This document shows positions 27,668 through 35,056 of a stretch of DNA of 64,000 bases, piece by piece. Origin of the DNA: Chthonomonas sp. UBA1950 (GTDB taxonomy: Bacteria; Armatimonadota; Fimbriimonadia; Fimbriimonadales; Fimbriimonadaceae); assembly GCA_002336105.1 (NCBI GenBank), contig DDEQ01000046.1, positions 118,335 to 182,334 on the forward strand. The letters are read 5' to 3'. A model generated the notes under the pieces. It made no database searches and was not told where the DNA came from. It worked only from the letters and a program-made list of their open reading frames with translations. A program made the position numbers and the translations under genes. Position 1 is the stretch's first letter; every line of letters begins with the position of its first letter.

Positions 27668-29755
27668 TTACTTAGATCGGCCCATCATTCGACGTCTAGG
27701 ATCACGCCTTTTCTCTTGCCCAAGCGATTTCTGAGGAGCTGTCCCTAACAGGGCGCGCAGTTCGTTGATCTCGTCACGAACAACCGCCGCTTTTTCAAAC
27801 TCCATTGACTTCGCAAGGTCTTTCATATCCTTTTCAAGTGATGCAATGAGGACCGGAATGTCCTCGATTCTCACCGGCGCTCCATCCCGACCGACTTTCT
27901 CCATCACCTCTGAACTGTACTGGGCAGACAATTCGTTGGCGGCATCGTAGGATCGAACGGTTTCCCTGACCACCTTTGCGACAGTCTTTGGTTGGGTCCC
28001 GTTCTTCTGATTGTATTCAAACTGGATTTGACGTCGTCTGTTCGTTTCGCTGATCGCTCGTTCCATCGAGCCAGTTACGTTATCGGCATACATCAGAACG
28101 AGACCACTGACGTTTCTTGCTGCACGACCAATGGTTTGAACTAATGAGGTTTCCGAACGAAGAAACCCTTCTTTGTCAGCATCTAGTATCGCAACTAGCG
28201 TGACCTCTGGCAAGTCTAGACCCTCACGAAGAAGGTTCACCCCAACGATTACATCGTAGACACCCAGTCGCAAATCTTTCAAGATCTCGGGACGGTCGAG
28301 GGAATGAACATTGCTGTGAATGTACTGAACTTTGACTCCAACATCCTGAAGATAGCCTGTCAAATCCTCTGCCATCTTCTTGGTTAGGGTGGTCACTAAG
28401 GTGCGCTCACCTTTGGCAACTCTCTGTTGAATTTCGCCTATCAAGTCATCAATCTGCCCTTTGGTTGGTCGCACGATAACCTCAGGATCAATAATGTAAG
28501 TTGGCCTAATGATTTGTTCGACAACTTGGCTTTGTGCTTCTTTCTCAAAGGGTCCAGGAGTCGCGGAAACGAAGACGACTTGAGGCACCCTCTCAAGGAA
28601 CTCTTCAAACTTCAGAGGCCGATTATCCAACGCGCTTGGAAGGCGAAAACCATAGTCGACGAGAACCGATTTTCTCTGTCGATCGCCGTTAAACATAGCG
28701 CGCACTTGCGGCAACGTCACATGGCTCTCGTCAATAAACACAATCGAGTCCGATGGCAAGAAGTCGAGCAGAGTGTAAGGTGGCGTTCCGGGTGCTCGAC
28801 CGTCGAAATACCGCGAGTAGTTTTCAATGCCAGAGCAATAACCCACCTCCCGCATCATCTCGATGTCGAACTCAGTCCTCTGTCGAATCCGTTGCGCCTC
28901 TAGAAGTCTCCCCTGCGAGGTAAACATTGCCTCTTGAGCCACCATTTCTGCCGTGATGAGTTCAATCACCTCGTCCATTCGCTCGTACGGTGTCACGTAG
29001 TGGGTCGCTGGAAAGATGCTAATCTTTGAAGGCTCATCAAGAACATCGCCAGTCAGAGGATCAAAGAGTCGAATGCGCTCGACGGTATCCCCGAAGAACT
29101 CAACGCGAGTGATGACTTCCTCATCCTTCGGCTGAACTTCGAGAGTATCTCCGCGAACACGGAAAGTCCCTCGATCCAGAACGAGCTCGTTTCTCACAAA
29201 CTGCATCTGGACCAGTTTCTTTATGGCGGCGTCAAGATCAAACTGCTGATCCCTCTCGAAGGTGACGACACCTTCGGCATATTCGCTCGGAGAACCGAGA
29301 CCATAGATACAACTTACAGAAGCTACAACGATGACGTCGCGTCGCTCAAGCAGACACTGAGTAGCAGCATGACGTAAACGCTCGATCTCTTCATTGACGC
29401 TACTATCTTTTTCGATGTAAAGATCTGAACCAGGCACATAGGCTTCGGGTTGGTAGTAATCGTAATACGAGATGAAGTATTGAACCGAGTTGTCGGGAAA
29501 GAAAGCTCGAAACTCCTGACATAGCTGAGCCGCCAACGTCTTGTTGTGCGCCAAGATGAGCGCAGGGCGCTGAGTTTCTTGGATGACACTGGCCATCGTG
29601 TAGGTTTTTCCGGTTCCGGTCGCACCCATCAGCGTTTGAAATCGGAAACCCGATTCCAGCCCTTCGACTAGGCCTGAAATGGCGCTTGCCTGATCGCCTT
29701 TAGGGCTGAAATCGCCCGAAAGTCGGAGTGGTTCATCAAACTGAACAATCGCCAT
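27668..29755 (-). CDS. uvrB: UvrABC excinuclease subunit B
   Basis: A 695-residue nucleotide excision repair protein that takes damaged DNA from UvrA and recruits UvrC. Clear landmarks: Walker A GATGTGKTYT near residue 43, the beta-hairpin YYDYYQPEAYVPGSD, FIDESHVTLPQVRAMFNGD, HSNVHSLDRPEILKDLRLG, QTIGRAARN, and the C-terminal UVR domain (KDLAKSMEFEKAAVVRDEI) that binds UvrC. Full length for the family. It lies 40 bp downstream of an alkyltransferase-like gene on the same strand. Confidence 0.97.
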   Translation of the reverse strand: MAIVQFDEPLRLSGDFSPKGDQASAISGLVEGLESGFRFQTLMGATGTGKTYTMASVIQETQRPALILAHNKTLAAQLCQEFRAFFPDNSVQYFISYYDYYQPEAYVPGSDLYIEKDSSVNEEIERLRHAATQCLLERRDVIVVASVSCIYGLGSPSEYAEGVVTFERDQQFDLDAAIKKLVQMQFVRNELVLDRGTFRVRGDTLEVQPKDEEVITRVEFFGDTVERIRLFDPLTGDVLDEPSKISIFPATHYVTPYERMDEVIELITAEMVAQEAMFTSQGRLLEAQRIRQRTEFDIEMMREVGYCSGIENYSRYFDGRAPGTPPYTLLDFLPSDSIVFIDESHVTLPQVRAMFNGDRQRKSVLVDYGFRLPSALDNRPLKFEEFLERVPQVVFVSATPGPFEKEAQSQVVEQIIRPTYIIDPEVIVRPTKGQIDDLIGEIQQRVAKGERTLVTTLTKKMAEDLTGYLQDVGVKVQYIHSNVHSLDRPEILKDLRLGVYDVIVGVNLLREGLDLPEVTLVAILDADKEGFLRSETSLVQTIGRAARNVSGLVLMYADNVTGSMERAISETNRRRQIQFEYNQKNGTQPKTVAKVVRETVRSYDAANELSAQYSSEVMEKVGRDGAPVRIEDIPVLIASLEKDMKDLAKSMEFEKAAVVRDEINELRALLGTAPQKSLGQEKRRDPRRRMMGRSK

Positions 29756-29795
29756 ACGTCTACTATATTACGCGATTTCGATTTCTTGCGTTGCT

Positions 29796-30098
29796 TTACA
29801 AATCTTCAAGAAAGAACGCTTTATCCACGACACCGTTGCAGACAACAACGCCTTCTGAAACTAATCGAGACTCCTGGTCCATTGCAGCGACTGGGTTGAG
29901 CTTTTGGATTGGCAAATTGCCTGATTTCGCCACAACCCGCCACCACGGCGCATCGGGTGGGCAAATCGTCATCCATCTCCCAACAATTCGCCCAGATGTC
30001 GGTTCATCGAGCAGAGAGCCTAATAGGCCGTAAGAGACAACTTTGCCTCTCGGTATCTGGCGCACTAGACTCCAAAGGTTAATAAGCCTGTCGCTCAT
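29796..30098 (-). CDS. Alkyltransferase-like protein (ATL)
   Basis: A 100-residue protein with the DNA-binding fold of O6-methylguanine methyltransferase: IPRGKVVSYGLLGSLL, SGRIVGRWM and, at the active-site position, PWWRVV where methyltransferases have PCHRV. The catalytic Cys is therefore Trp, as in ATL proteins, which flip and flag O6-alkylguanine for nucleotide excision repair instead of repairing it. It overlaps the upstream GNAT gene by 4 bp and precedes uvrB by 40 bp, matching the expected NER partnership. Confidence 0.85.
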   Translation of the reverse strand: MSDRLINLWSLVRQIPRGKVVSYGLLGSLLDEPTSGRIVGRWMTICPPDAPWWRVVAKSGNLPIQKLNPVAAMDQESRLVSEGVVVCNGVVDKAFFLEDL

Positions 30099-30505
30099 GT
30101 CTGATTGGGGTAGTGGACCATCCAGAATTCGGGGTCTGGAATCACTTCAAAGCCATGTTTTTGATATAGAGTCTGCGCATCCTTGGTCAGTAGACACCAG
30201 CGACGAAAGCCCTGATAATCCGGATGCTGCATCGCGTATTCAACCATTAAGCTGGCAATTCCCTTGCCGCGAACGGACTCATCCACATAGACATCGGTGA
30301 GCCACCCAAAAGTGACACCGTCGCTAATAACCCTCATGTAGCCAACTTGCTCACCCTCATAAAAGGCACCGATAACGAGCGCTGATCCGGCTGCCGCGCG
30401 TTCAACTTTTTCGCTCGAAACGTCTTTTGCCCAGTAGCTAGAAGCAAGCCAGCCATGAACTTTTAAAAAGTCCATGGCTGGAAGACCCGTTCGTATTTCT
30501 ATCAT
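30095..30505 (-). CDS. GNAT family N-acetyltransferase
   Basis: About 136 residues from ATG 30505 (MIEIRTGLP). The frame extends to 30544, but that start overlaps pilT; the ATG at 30505 lies 4 bp after the pilT stop and begins the domain directly. The acetyl-CoA motif is VRGKGIASLMV, preceded by the beta-strand TDVYVDES. Substrate unknown. Third gene in a four-gene operon (32327 to 29796) with pilT and the ATL gene. Confidence 0.85.
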   Translation of the reverse strand: MIEIRTGLPAMDFLKVHGWLASSYWAKDVSSEKVERAAAGSALVIGAFYEGEQVGYMRVISDGVTFGWLTDVYVDESVRGKGIASLMVEYAMQHPDYQGFRRWCLLTKDAQTLYQKHGFEVIPDPEFWMVHYPNQT

Positions 30506-30509
30506 CGCC

Positions 30510-31589
30510 CTAGCGACGTAGCATCTGCTTAAGCTCGGAAGCAATACCTGCGTAGTTCATTGCAACCTGCTCGGTAATGATGCCCGCCTTTACGTAACGG
30601 ACGAGCGATTGGTTCATCGTCTGCATGCCCCAGAACGACCCTTCGCTCATTAGGTTATAGAGGTCGCCAAAGTGTCCATCTTCAATCGCCTTACTAATCG
30701 TCGGCGTACAAATGAGGATTTCGTTGGCAACGACGCGACCGTTTCCATCGGCGCGAGGAACCAGCTTTTGCGCGATGATGGCTCGGAGAGAACCTGCCAT
30801 ACGCTGACAAATGTGGTGCTTTTCATGAGGCGGGAACATGTTGATAACACGGTCCATCGTCTCATATGCCGAGGCGGTGTGAACGGTTGAGAAAACTAAG
30901 TGTCCGGTTTCACCAGCCTGAAGCGCAACGTTCATCGTGGCGACGTCGCGCATTTCACCAATGAGAATGACGTCAGGAGCTTCACGAACGACCGCTCGAA
31001 GAGCAGGCTGGAAGTCCAGCGTGTCGATTCCGATTTCTCGTTGAGACACATAGCTCAAATGGTCTTGGTGAACAAATTCAAGCGGGTCTTCAATCGTAAC
31101 GATGTGCGAGCGACGGGCTTTGTTAATCACGTCAATCATCGCAGCTAGCGAAGTGGTCTTACCACTACCCGTAGGACCTGTAACCAGGATAAGGCCCAGG
31201 CGCTGTTTACAAAGCTCGTTAAGTACAGGCGGCAAACCTAGTTCTTCGATAGACCGGATGTTGAGCGGAATGATACGCATAACCGTCGCACAAGAGCCGC
31301 GCTGACGATAGATGTTCATACGAACACGAGCGTGAGTGCCGACGGCGAAGCCTAAGTCCATTTCGTGCGTTTGCTCGAAAATGTGCTTCATACGATCGCT
31401 CATCATCTCGTAGCACATTCTTTCGATAGCCTGTGCGGTGAGAACCGGCCATTCTCCGGGGATGGGCACCATCTGGCTATGCTGGCGCATCATCGGGACC
31501 TGATCAGCCTTCAGAAATACGTCAGAGGCATTCTCTTGATAACCGATCTCAATAAATTCGGGGATGTGAAGCGAGTCGAGTGATACCAT
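30510..31589 (-). CDS. pilT: Type IV pilus retraction ATPase, PilT/PilU family
   Basis: A 359-residue hexameric ATPase that disassembles pili for twitching. Walker A GPTGSGKTTSLAAM near residue 138, Asp box VTIEDPLEF, Walker B region VILIGEMRD and the His box GHLVFSTVHTASA are all present. The C-terminus (GMQTMNQSLVRYVKAG) is closer to PilU than to classic PilT, so the exact paralogue is uncertain. A secreted protein of unknown function precedes it by 3 bp. Its presence shows a functional type IV pilus system that could also process the prepilins in this window. Confidence 0.92.
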   Translation of the reverse strand: MVSLDSLHIPEFIEIGYQENASDVFLKADQVPMMRQHSQMVPIPGEWPVLTAQAIERMCYEMMSDRMKHIFEQTHEMDLGFAVGTHARVRMNIYRQRGSCATVMRIIPLNIRSIEELGLPPVLNELCKQRLGLILVTGPTGSGKTTSLAAMIDVINKARRSHIVTIEDPLEFVHQDHLSYVSQREIGIDTLDFQPALRAVVREAPDVILIGEMRDVATMNVALQAGETGHLVFSTVHTASAYETMDRVINMFPPHEKHHICQRMAGSLRAIIAQKLVPRADGNGRVVANEILICTPTISKAIEDGHFGDLYNLMSEGSFWGMQTMNQSLVRYVKAGIITEQVAMNYAGIASELKQMLRR

Positions 31590-31592
31590 TCC

Positions 31593-32327
31593 TTATTTTC
31601 TCTTGTTACGAGGGGTCTGTGGACCCGGACGGGCCCGTAGCAGTGCCGAGTATACCAATGCCCCTGCTGCCAAGGCAGCAACGCCAATCACGGCGATCAT
31701 GGGCCAGTCCTGCTTAGTTGCAGTTGAATCTGTCTTCTTTTCGAGTGTAGCGGGAGCACCTTCGCCTGGGAACAAAACCTTGGCTGGGTCCTGAGTGTTT
31801 AGTTTGATCCGATATTCAACACCTGCTGGGTTCCCAGACGACATAGCTTCAGCCTCAACACTACCGTCTTTCGGGAACCATCGCCTAACGATGTTTGGAG
31901 AAACGGTGATATCCCGATATAAAACATCAATCCCCTCAATCGTGGTTGGAGCTGGTGCCCCCGTAAGCATCTTGACAATTGGCTCCAGTCGAATCTGTGT
32001 CTTGTCGGCTGAGATCAAACCGTCGACAGTTAAGGTTGCGTGCAGAGGCTTCTTACCACCAATCTCAGCCCCATAACGGAAAACCTGGACTGCTCTCGGC
32101 GCCGAACCCAAGATAGTCCCCAAGGCCGAGATTTGTTGAGAGAGCACCGTGTCCGAATATTCGGGATCAACCATCGTTATTTCGACCAGATCCGGCCCAA
32201 GCTTGTGTTTCTGCACAACCACGAACACTTGAGGGCGGACGCTCGTAAATAAGCTCACAGGACGGGAGGTCTGCGCACACGCAACCGCTATTAGAACTGA
32301 TGAAACGGCGACGGCAACTGAGCGCAT
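31593..32327 (-). CDS. Secreted/membrane-anchored protein of unknown function
   Basis: A 244-residue protein with a signal peptide ending near VACAQ and a single C-terminal transmembrane helix (WPMIAVIGVAALAAGALVY) followed by a basic tail, so most of it faces outside. No family recognised. It starts the operon with pilT (3 bp gap), suggesting a pilus-associated or envelope role. Confidence 0.65.
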   Translation of the reverse strand: MRSVAVAVSSVLIAVACAQTSRPVSLFTSVRPQVFVVVQKHKLGPDLVEITMVDPEYSDTVLSQQISALGTILGSAPRAVQVFRYGAEIGGKKPLHATLTVDGLISADKTQIRLEPIVKMLTGAPAPTTIEGIDVLYRDITVSPNIVRRWFPKDGSVEAEAMSSGNPAGVEYRIKLNTQDPAKVLFPGEGAPATLEKKTDSTATKQDWPMIAVIGVAALAAGALVYSALLRARPGPQTPRNKRK

Positions 32328-32514
32328 ATCCGAGACTCTACCTGCGCAAAAGCGCGCACTTTTATCAGACGCGACCAGATTAGTAGCAAGTTCGACCTAT
32401 TATGCGAACCTTACATGCGGTTTTGGCGTCAAGAGCCAAGAAAGAAATACCGAAAACAAGGCAAGCGACGGTTAGTTTAGGGCATAATGCCTGCTTGCCC
32501 GTCAGGGAGATGGA

Positions 32515-33027
32515 ATGTACGCAATGAATGAATCCGAAATCATGTCGGACGCACATAGTGGGATATTGCTCACCGAATCAGGTTATAAAGCCCTGCAAGT
32601 CGAGCTTGAGCACCTTACCACTGTAAAGCGACCGGAAATAGCCGACCGCATCAGAGAGAGCCAGCAGCACGGCGAATTTAGTGAGGATAACAGCGAACTT
32701 GATGAAGTTAAGTTTGAGCAAGCAATGGTGGAAACACGCATTGCAGAACTCAAATCGATCTTTGGCAATGCTCAGATCCTCGAAATCGACCAGATTCCAA
32801 CTGACTCGGTCGGAATTGGTTCGAAAGTGATGGTCCTTGACCTTCAGGCAGACGACGAGTTTGAGGTTAGAGTCGTTTCGTCTATCGAATCGAACCCAGC
32901 ACAAGACCTCATCAGCATGGAGTCGCCGATGGGCCTTGCACTTCTTGGTCATCCGAAGGGCTCAGAAGTGTTTTTTGAAGCACCAGAAGGTAGAAAGCGC
33001 TTCAAGATTCTTGACATAACCCGCTAA
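32515..33027 (+). CDS. greA: Transcription elongation factor GreA
   Basis: GreA rescues backtracked RNA polymerase by stimulating transcript cleavage. The protein (up to 170 residues) has the N-terminal coiled coil with ESQQHGEFSEDNSEL, whose tip acidic pair is conserved, and the C-terminal FKBP-like domain (SPMGLALLGHPKGSEVFFEAPEGR). ATG at 32515 is used by the open frame; ATG 32542 (MSDAHSGI) is an alternative nearer the usual start. Convergent with a PadR gene, 4-bp overlap of their ends at 33024-33027. Confidence 0.92.
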   Translation: MYAMNESEIMSDAHSGILLTESGYKALQVELEHLTTVKRPEIADRIRESQQHGEFSEDNSELDEVKFEQAMVETRIAELKSIFGNAQILEIDQIPTDSVGIGSKVMVLDLQADDEFEVRVVSSIESNPAQDLISMESPMGLALLGHPKGSEVFFEAPEGRKRFKILDITR

Positions 33028-33611
33028 GCCGACGACGGCTCGTCGTCGGCCATGCCGGGTTCACACATTTGAGTCTTTACTGAAGCCAGCATCTTCCTCA
33101 GCCATTCATGTCTCGCCTGAGCAAGGAATAGTAGGTTCTGGTAAGCCATATTCCTGAGCGATTCTGGATAAGCCGTCGCTTTCAAATCGCGTTCTAGGTC
33201 AACACAAAATTGCCTACTTTCCTGAAGCCACGACTTCACAACCCTCACCTGCTCGGTGGGTTTTAACTTATTTAGAAAGTACGCACGGGTACGAATTGGG
33301 TCTACGAGAAACATAAGCTCTGTGCGGTCAGGTGGGAAGACAAGCCAGCTGTGTAGCAACGCTTCGCCTTGACTGGTTAATTCGTATTCTGTGCGCTCAC
33401 GATTTGGAACACCTGCCTTTCTAGCTTCTACAACAAGATTATCTTTCTCTAGTCGACGTAATATACGATAAACCGATCCACTTTCGGCACTCCACCTGCC
33501 GCCCCTCATTCGATTCATTTCCTTTCGCATGGCGTAGCCAGAGCTAATTTTCTCGCCAACCATTGCCAATATTAAATACTCAAGTTCACTGTACGGTCCG
33601 GATTTAGGCAT
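33024..33611 (-). CDS. PadR-family transcriptional regulator
   Basis: A 195-residue regulator with the PadR winged helix (YLILAMVGEKISSGYAM, RWSAESGSVYRILRRLEKD) and a C-terminal coiled-coil dimerisation region typical of Vir-like PadR members. PadR repressors usually control a neighbouring or distant stress or efflux gene; none is adjacent, so the target is unknown. Confidence 0.85.
   Translation of the reverse strand: MPKSGPYSELEYLILAMVGEKISSGYAMRKEMNRMRGGRWSAESGSVYRILRRLEKDNLVVEARKAGVPNRERTEYELTSQGEALLHSWLVFPPDRTELMFLVDPIRTRAYFLNKLKPTEQVRVVKSWLQESRQFCVDLERDLKATAYPESLRNMAYQNLLFLAQARHEWLRKMLASVKTQMCEPGMADDEPSSA
33028..33050. terminator. Hairpin at the greA/padR convergent junction
   Basis: A 10-bp perfect stem GCCGACGACG/CGTCGTCGGC with a GCT loop directly after the greA stop codon and inside the padR 3' end. 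There is no T-run on either side, so efficiency as a terminator is uncertain. Confidence 0.5.
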
Positions 33612-33817
33612 ATGCTTCCTTGTATTTTTGCACTCTAGTTAAAACGGGTTCTTCTATACCAGACAAATACTGTAACGAATTTTCATATTAAGTGCAAGTT
33701 TTATGTCTCCTTACGCATCAAATCTGTAAGTCGTCAACAACAACTTGATCTCTAGAGGCATATAAAGCTTGAGAGGGGGTATATTATGCAATCCCCCCGC
33801 TCCTTGCGAGGGCACCA

Positions 33818-34081
33818 ATGTCGATGGCACAAGCAACCAACATGGAAGAACAGAAGAAACCGCAGGGCAGTCTGCCACTGCCAAAAGCAAAGCGTGGCGT
33901 TAAAGGATTCTTCAACGAAGTCATGCGTGAAATGAAGAAGGTCACGTGGCCAACCAAAGCTGAAACCAACCGCCTCACGACAGTTGTTTTAGGTGTTTGC
34001 GTCATTATCGTCGTAATTTTGACGGTGCTTGGCTACTTGTTCCAATCCGTCATCTCACTCATCACAAAGGGATCAATCTAA
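33818..34081 (+). CDS. secE: Preprotein translocase subunit SecE
   Basis: An 87-residue single-helix form of SecE. The conserved amphipathic segment FFNEVMREMKKVTWPTKAE precedes the transmembrane helix, as in all bacterial SecE, and clamps SecY. GAGG about 8 bp upstream supports ATG 33818. It is followed after 4 bp by nusG. Confidence 0.95.
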   Translation: MSMAQATNMEEQKKPQGSLPLPKAKRGVKGFFNEVMREMKKVTWPTKAETNRLTTVVLGVCVIIVVILTVLGYLFQSVISLITKGSI

Positions 34082-34085
34082 GACC

Positions 34086-34613
34086 ATGCCGAAATCCTGG
34101 TACGCGGTTCACACAATCGCTGGGCACGAGAACAAAGTTAAGGATGTTCTTACGCGTCGCGCACAAGTTGAAGGGCTTTGGGAATACGACATCTTTCAAA
34201 TTCTCATCCCAACTGAGCGCGAGATGCAAACTCGCAACGGCAAGCGATATGAGATGGACCGCAAAGTATTCCCGGGCTACATCCTCGTTCAGATGCAGCT
34301 GACTGATGACGCGTTCAAACTCGTCAAATCAACCAGCGGTGTGACAGGGTTTGTTCAAAGTGGTAACAAACCAGTGCCACTAGAGGAGTACGAGGTTCGC
34401 CGCATTATGACGAACCTGGAAGCAAGCAAAGAGACTCCGAAAGTCGCTTGGCAAAAGAGTGAAGCGATTCGCGTCGTCGAAGGACCGTTCAGCGACTTTA
34501 CCGGAAAGATCGAAGAGGTTAACGCGGAGAAAGAGAAGCTCAAGGTTCTCATCAACATTTTTGGTCGCGATACGCCAGTCGAACTCGACTTCAATCAAGT
34601 CGAAAAGCTTTAA
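34086..34613 (+). CDS. nusG: Transcription antitermination/pausing factor NusG
   Basis: A 175-residue NusG. ATG 34086 begins MPKSWYAVHTIAGHENKV, the canonical N-terminus; the frame is open upstream to 34029 but that part overlaps secE. The NGN domain ends near GNKPVPLEEYEV and the KOW domain is IRVVEGPFSDFTGKIEEV. The usual downstream rplK-rplA genes are absent here; a convergent membrane-protein gene follows instead. Confidence 0.96.
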   Translation: MPKSWYAVHTIAGHENKVKDVLTRRAQVEGLWEYDIFQILIPTEREMQTRNGKRYEMDRKVFPGYILVQMQLTDDAFKLVKSTSGVTGFVQSGNKPVPLEEYEVRRIMTNLEASKETPKVAWQKSEAIRVVEGPFSDFTGKIEEVNAEKEKLKVLINIFGRDTPVELDFNQVEKL

Positions 34614-34619
34614 ATCCTT

Positions 34620-34650
34620 GGTGCTCGTGCCCCGAGCTTGCACGAGCACC
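34620..34650 (+). terminator. Hairpin after nusG
   Basis: GGTGCTCGTGC (34620-34630) pairs perfectly with GCACGAGCACC (34640-34650) over a 9-nt loop, 6 bp after the nusG stop codon. No T-tract follows, so it may terminate weakly or stabilise the mRNA end. Confidence 0.5.
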
Positions 34651-34687
34651 ATTGCTACCTATCTTGCCCCCGAGAGAGAAGCCTTTT

Positions 34688-35056
34688 TTACTTTCTCTTC
34701 TTTCTGCCGCTTCTGATCGCGGCGATGATCCTGTAAACGGTTAGCCCGGCGGTGACGTACGGAGAAATGCGTTCAAGCTGGCCTGTGAGGCCCTTTGCGA
34801 CTAAATCCAGCGATCCTGCCACATTCTGTGCCTTTCCTCCGACGTTCGTGACTCTGTCTTGGACTTTACTGGCCACGTCATTGACCTTAGCAATGACTTC
34901 TTGCAGCTTAGCTTCTAGTCGCACGATTCGAGGCTGCAAGTCTTCAAGCAACTTATAGGCTTTGAACGACAAAATAATCAGCGCGATGAACAGAACCGAG
35001 TTCAGTACAAAGAATAAGCCTGCAGCGTAAATAACCCAACTAGGAATTTCTGTCAT
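34688..35056 (-). CDS. Membrane-anchored coiled-coil protein (DUF948-like)
   Basis: A 122-residue protein with one N-terminal transmembrane helix (VIYAAGLFFVLNSVLFIALIIL) and a long heptad-patterned region (LQPRIVRLEAKLQEVI, VNDVASKVQDRV), ending in RSGRKKRK. The layout resembles DUF948 membrane proteins. Its start overlaps the stop of the upstream 35053 gene by 4 bp, so they are coupled. Function unknown. Confidence 0.65.
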   Translation of the reverse strand: MTEIPSWVIYAAGLFFVLNSVLFIALIILSFKAYKLLEDLQPRIVRLEAKLQEVIAKVNDVASKVQDRVTNVGGKAQNVAGSLDLVAKGLTGQLERISPYVTAGLTVYRIIAAIRSGRKKRK

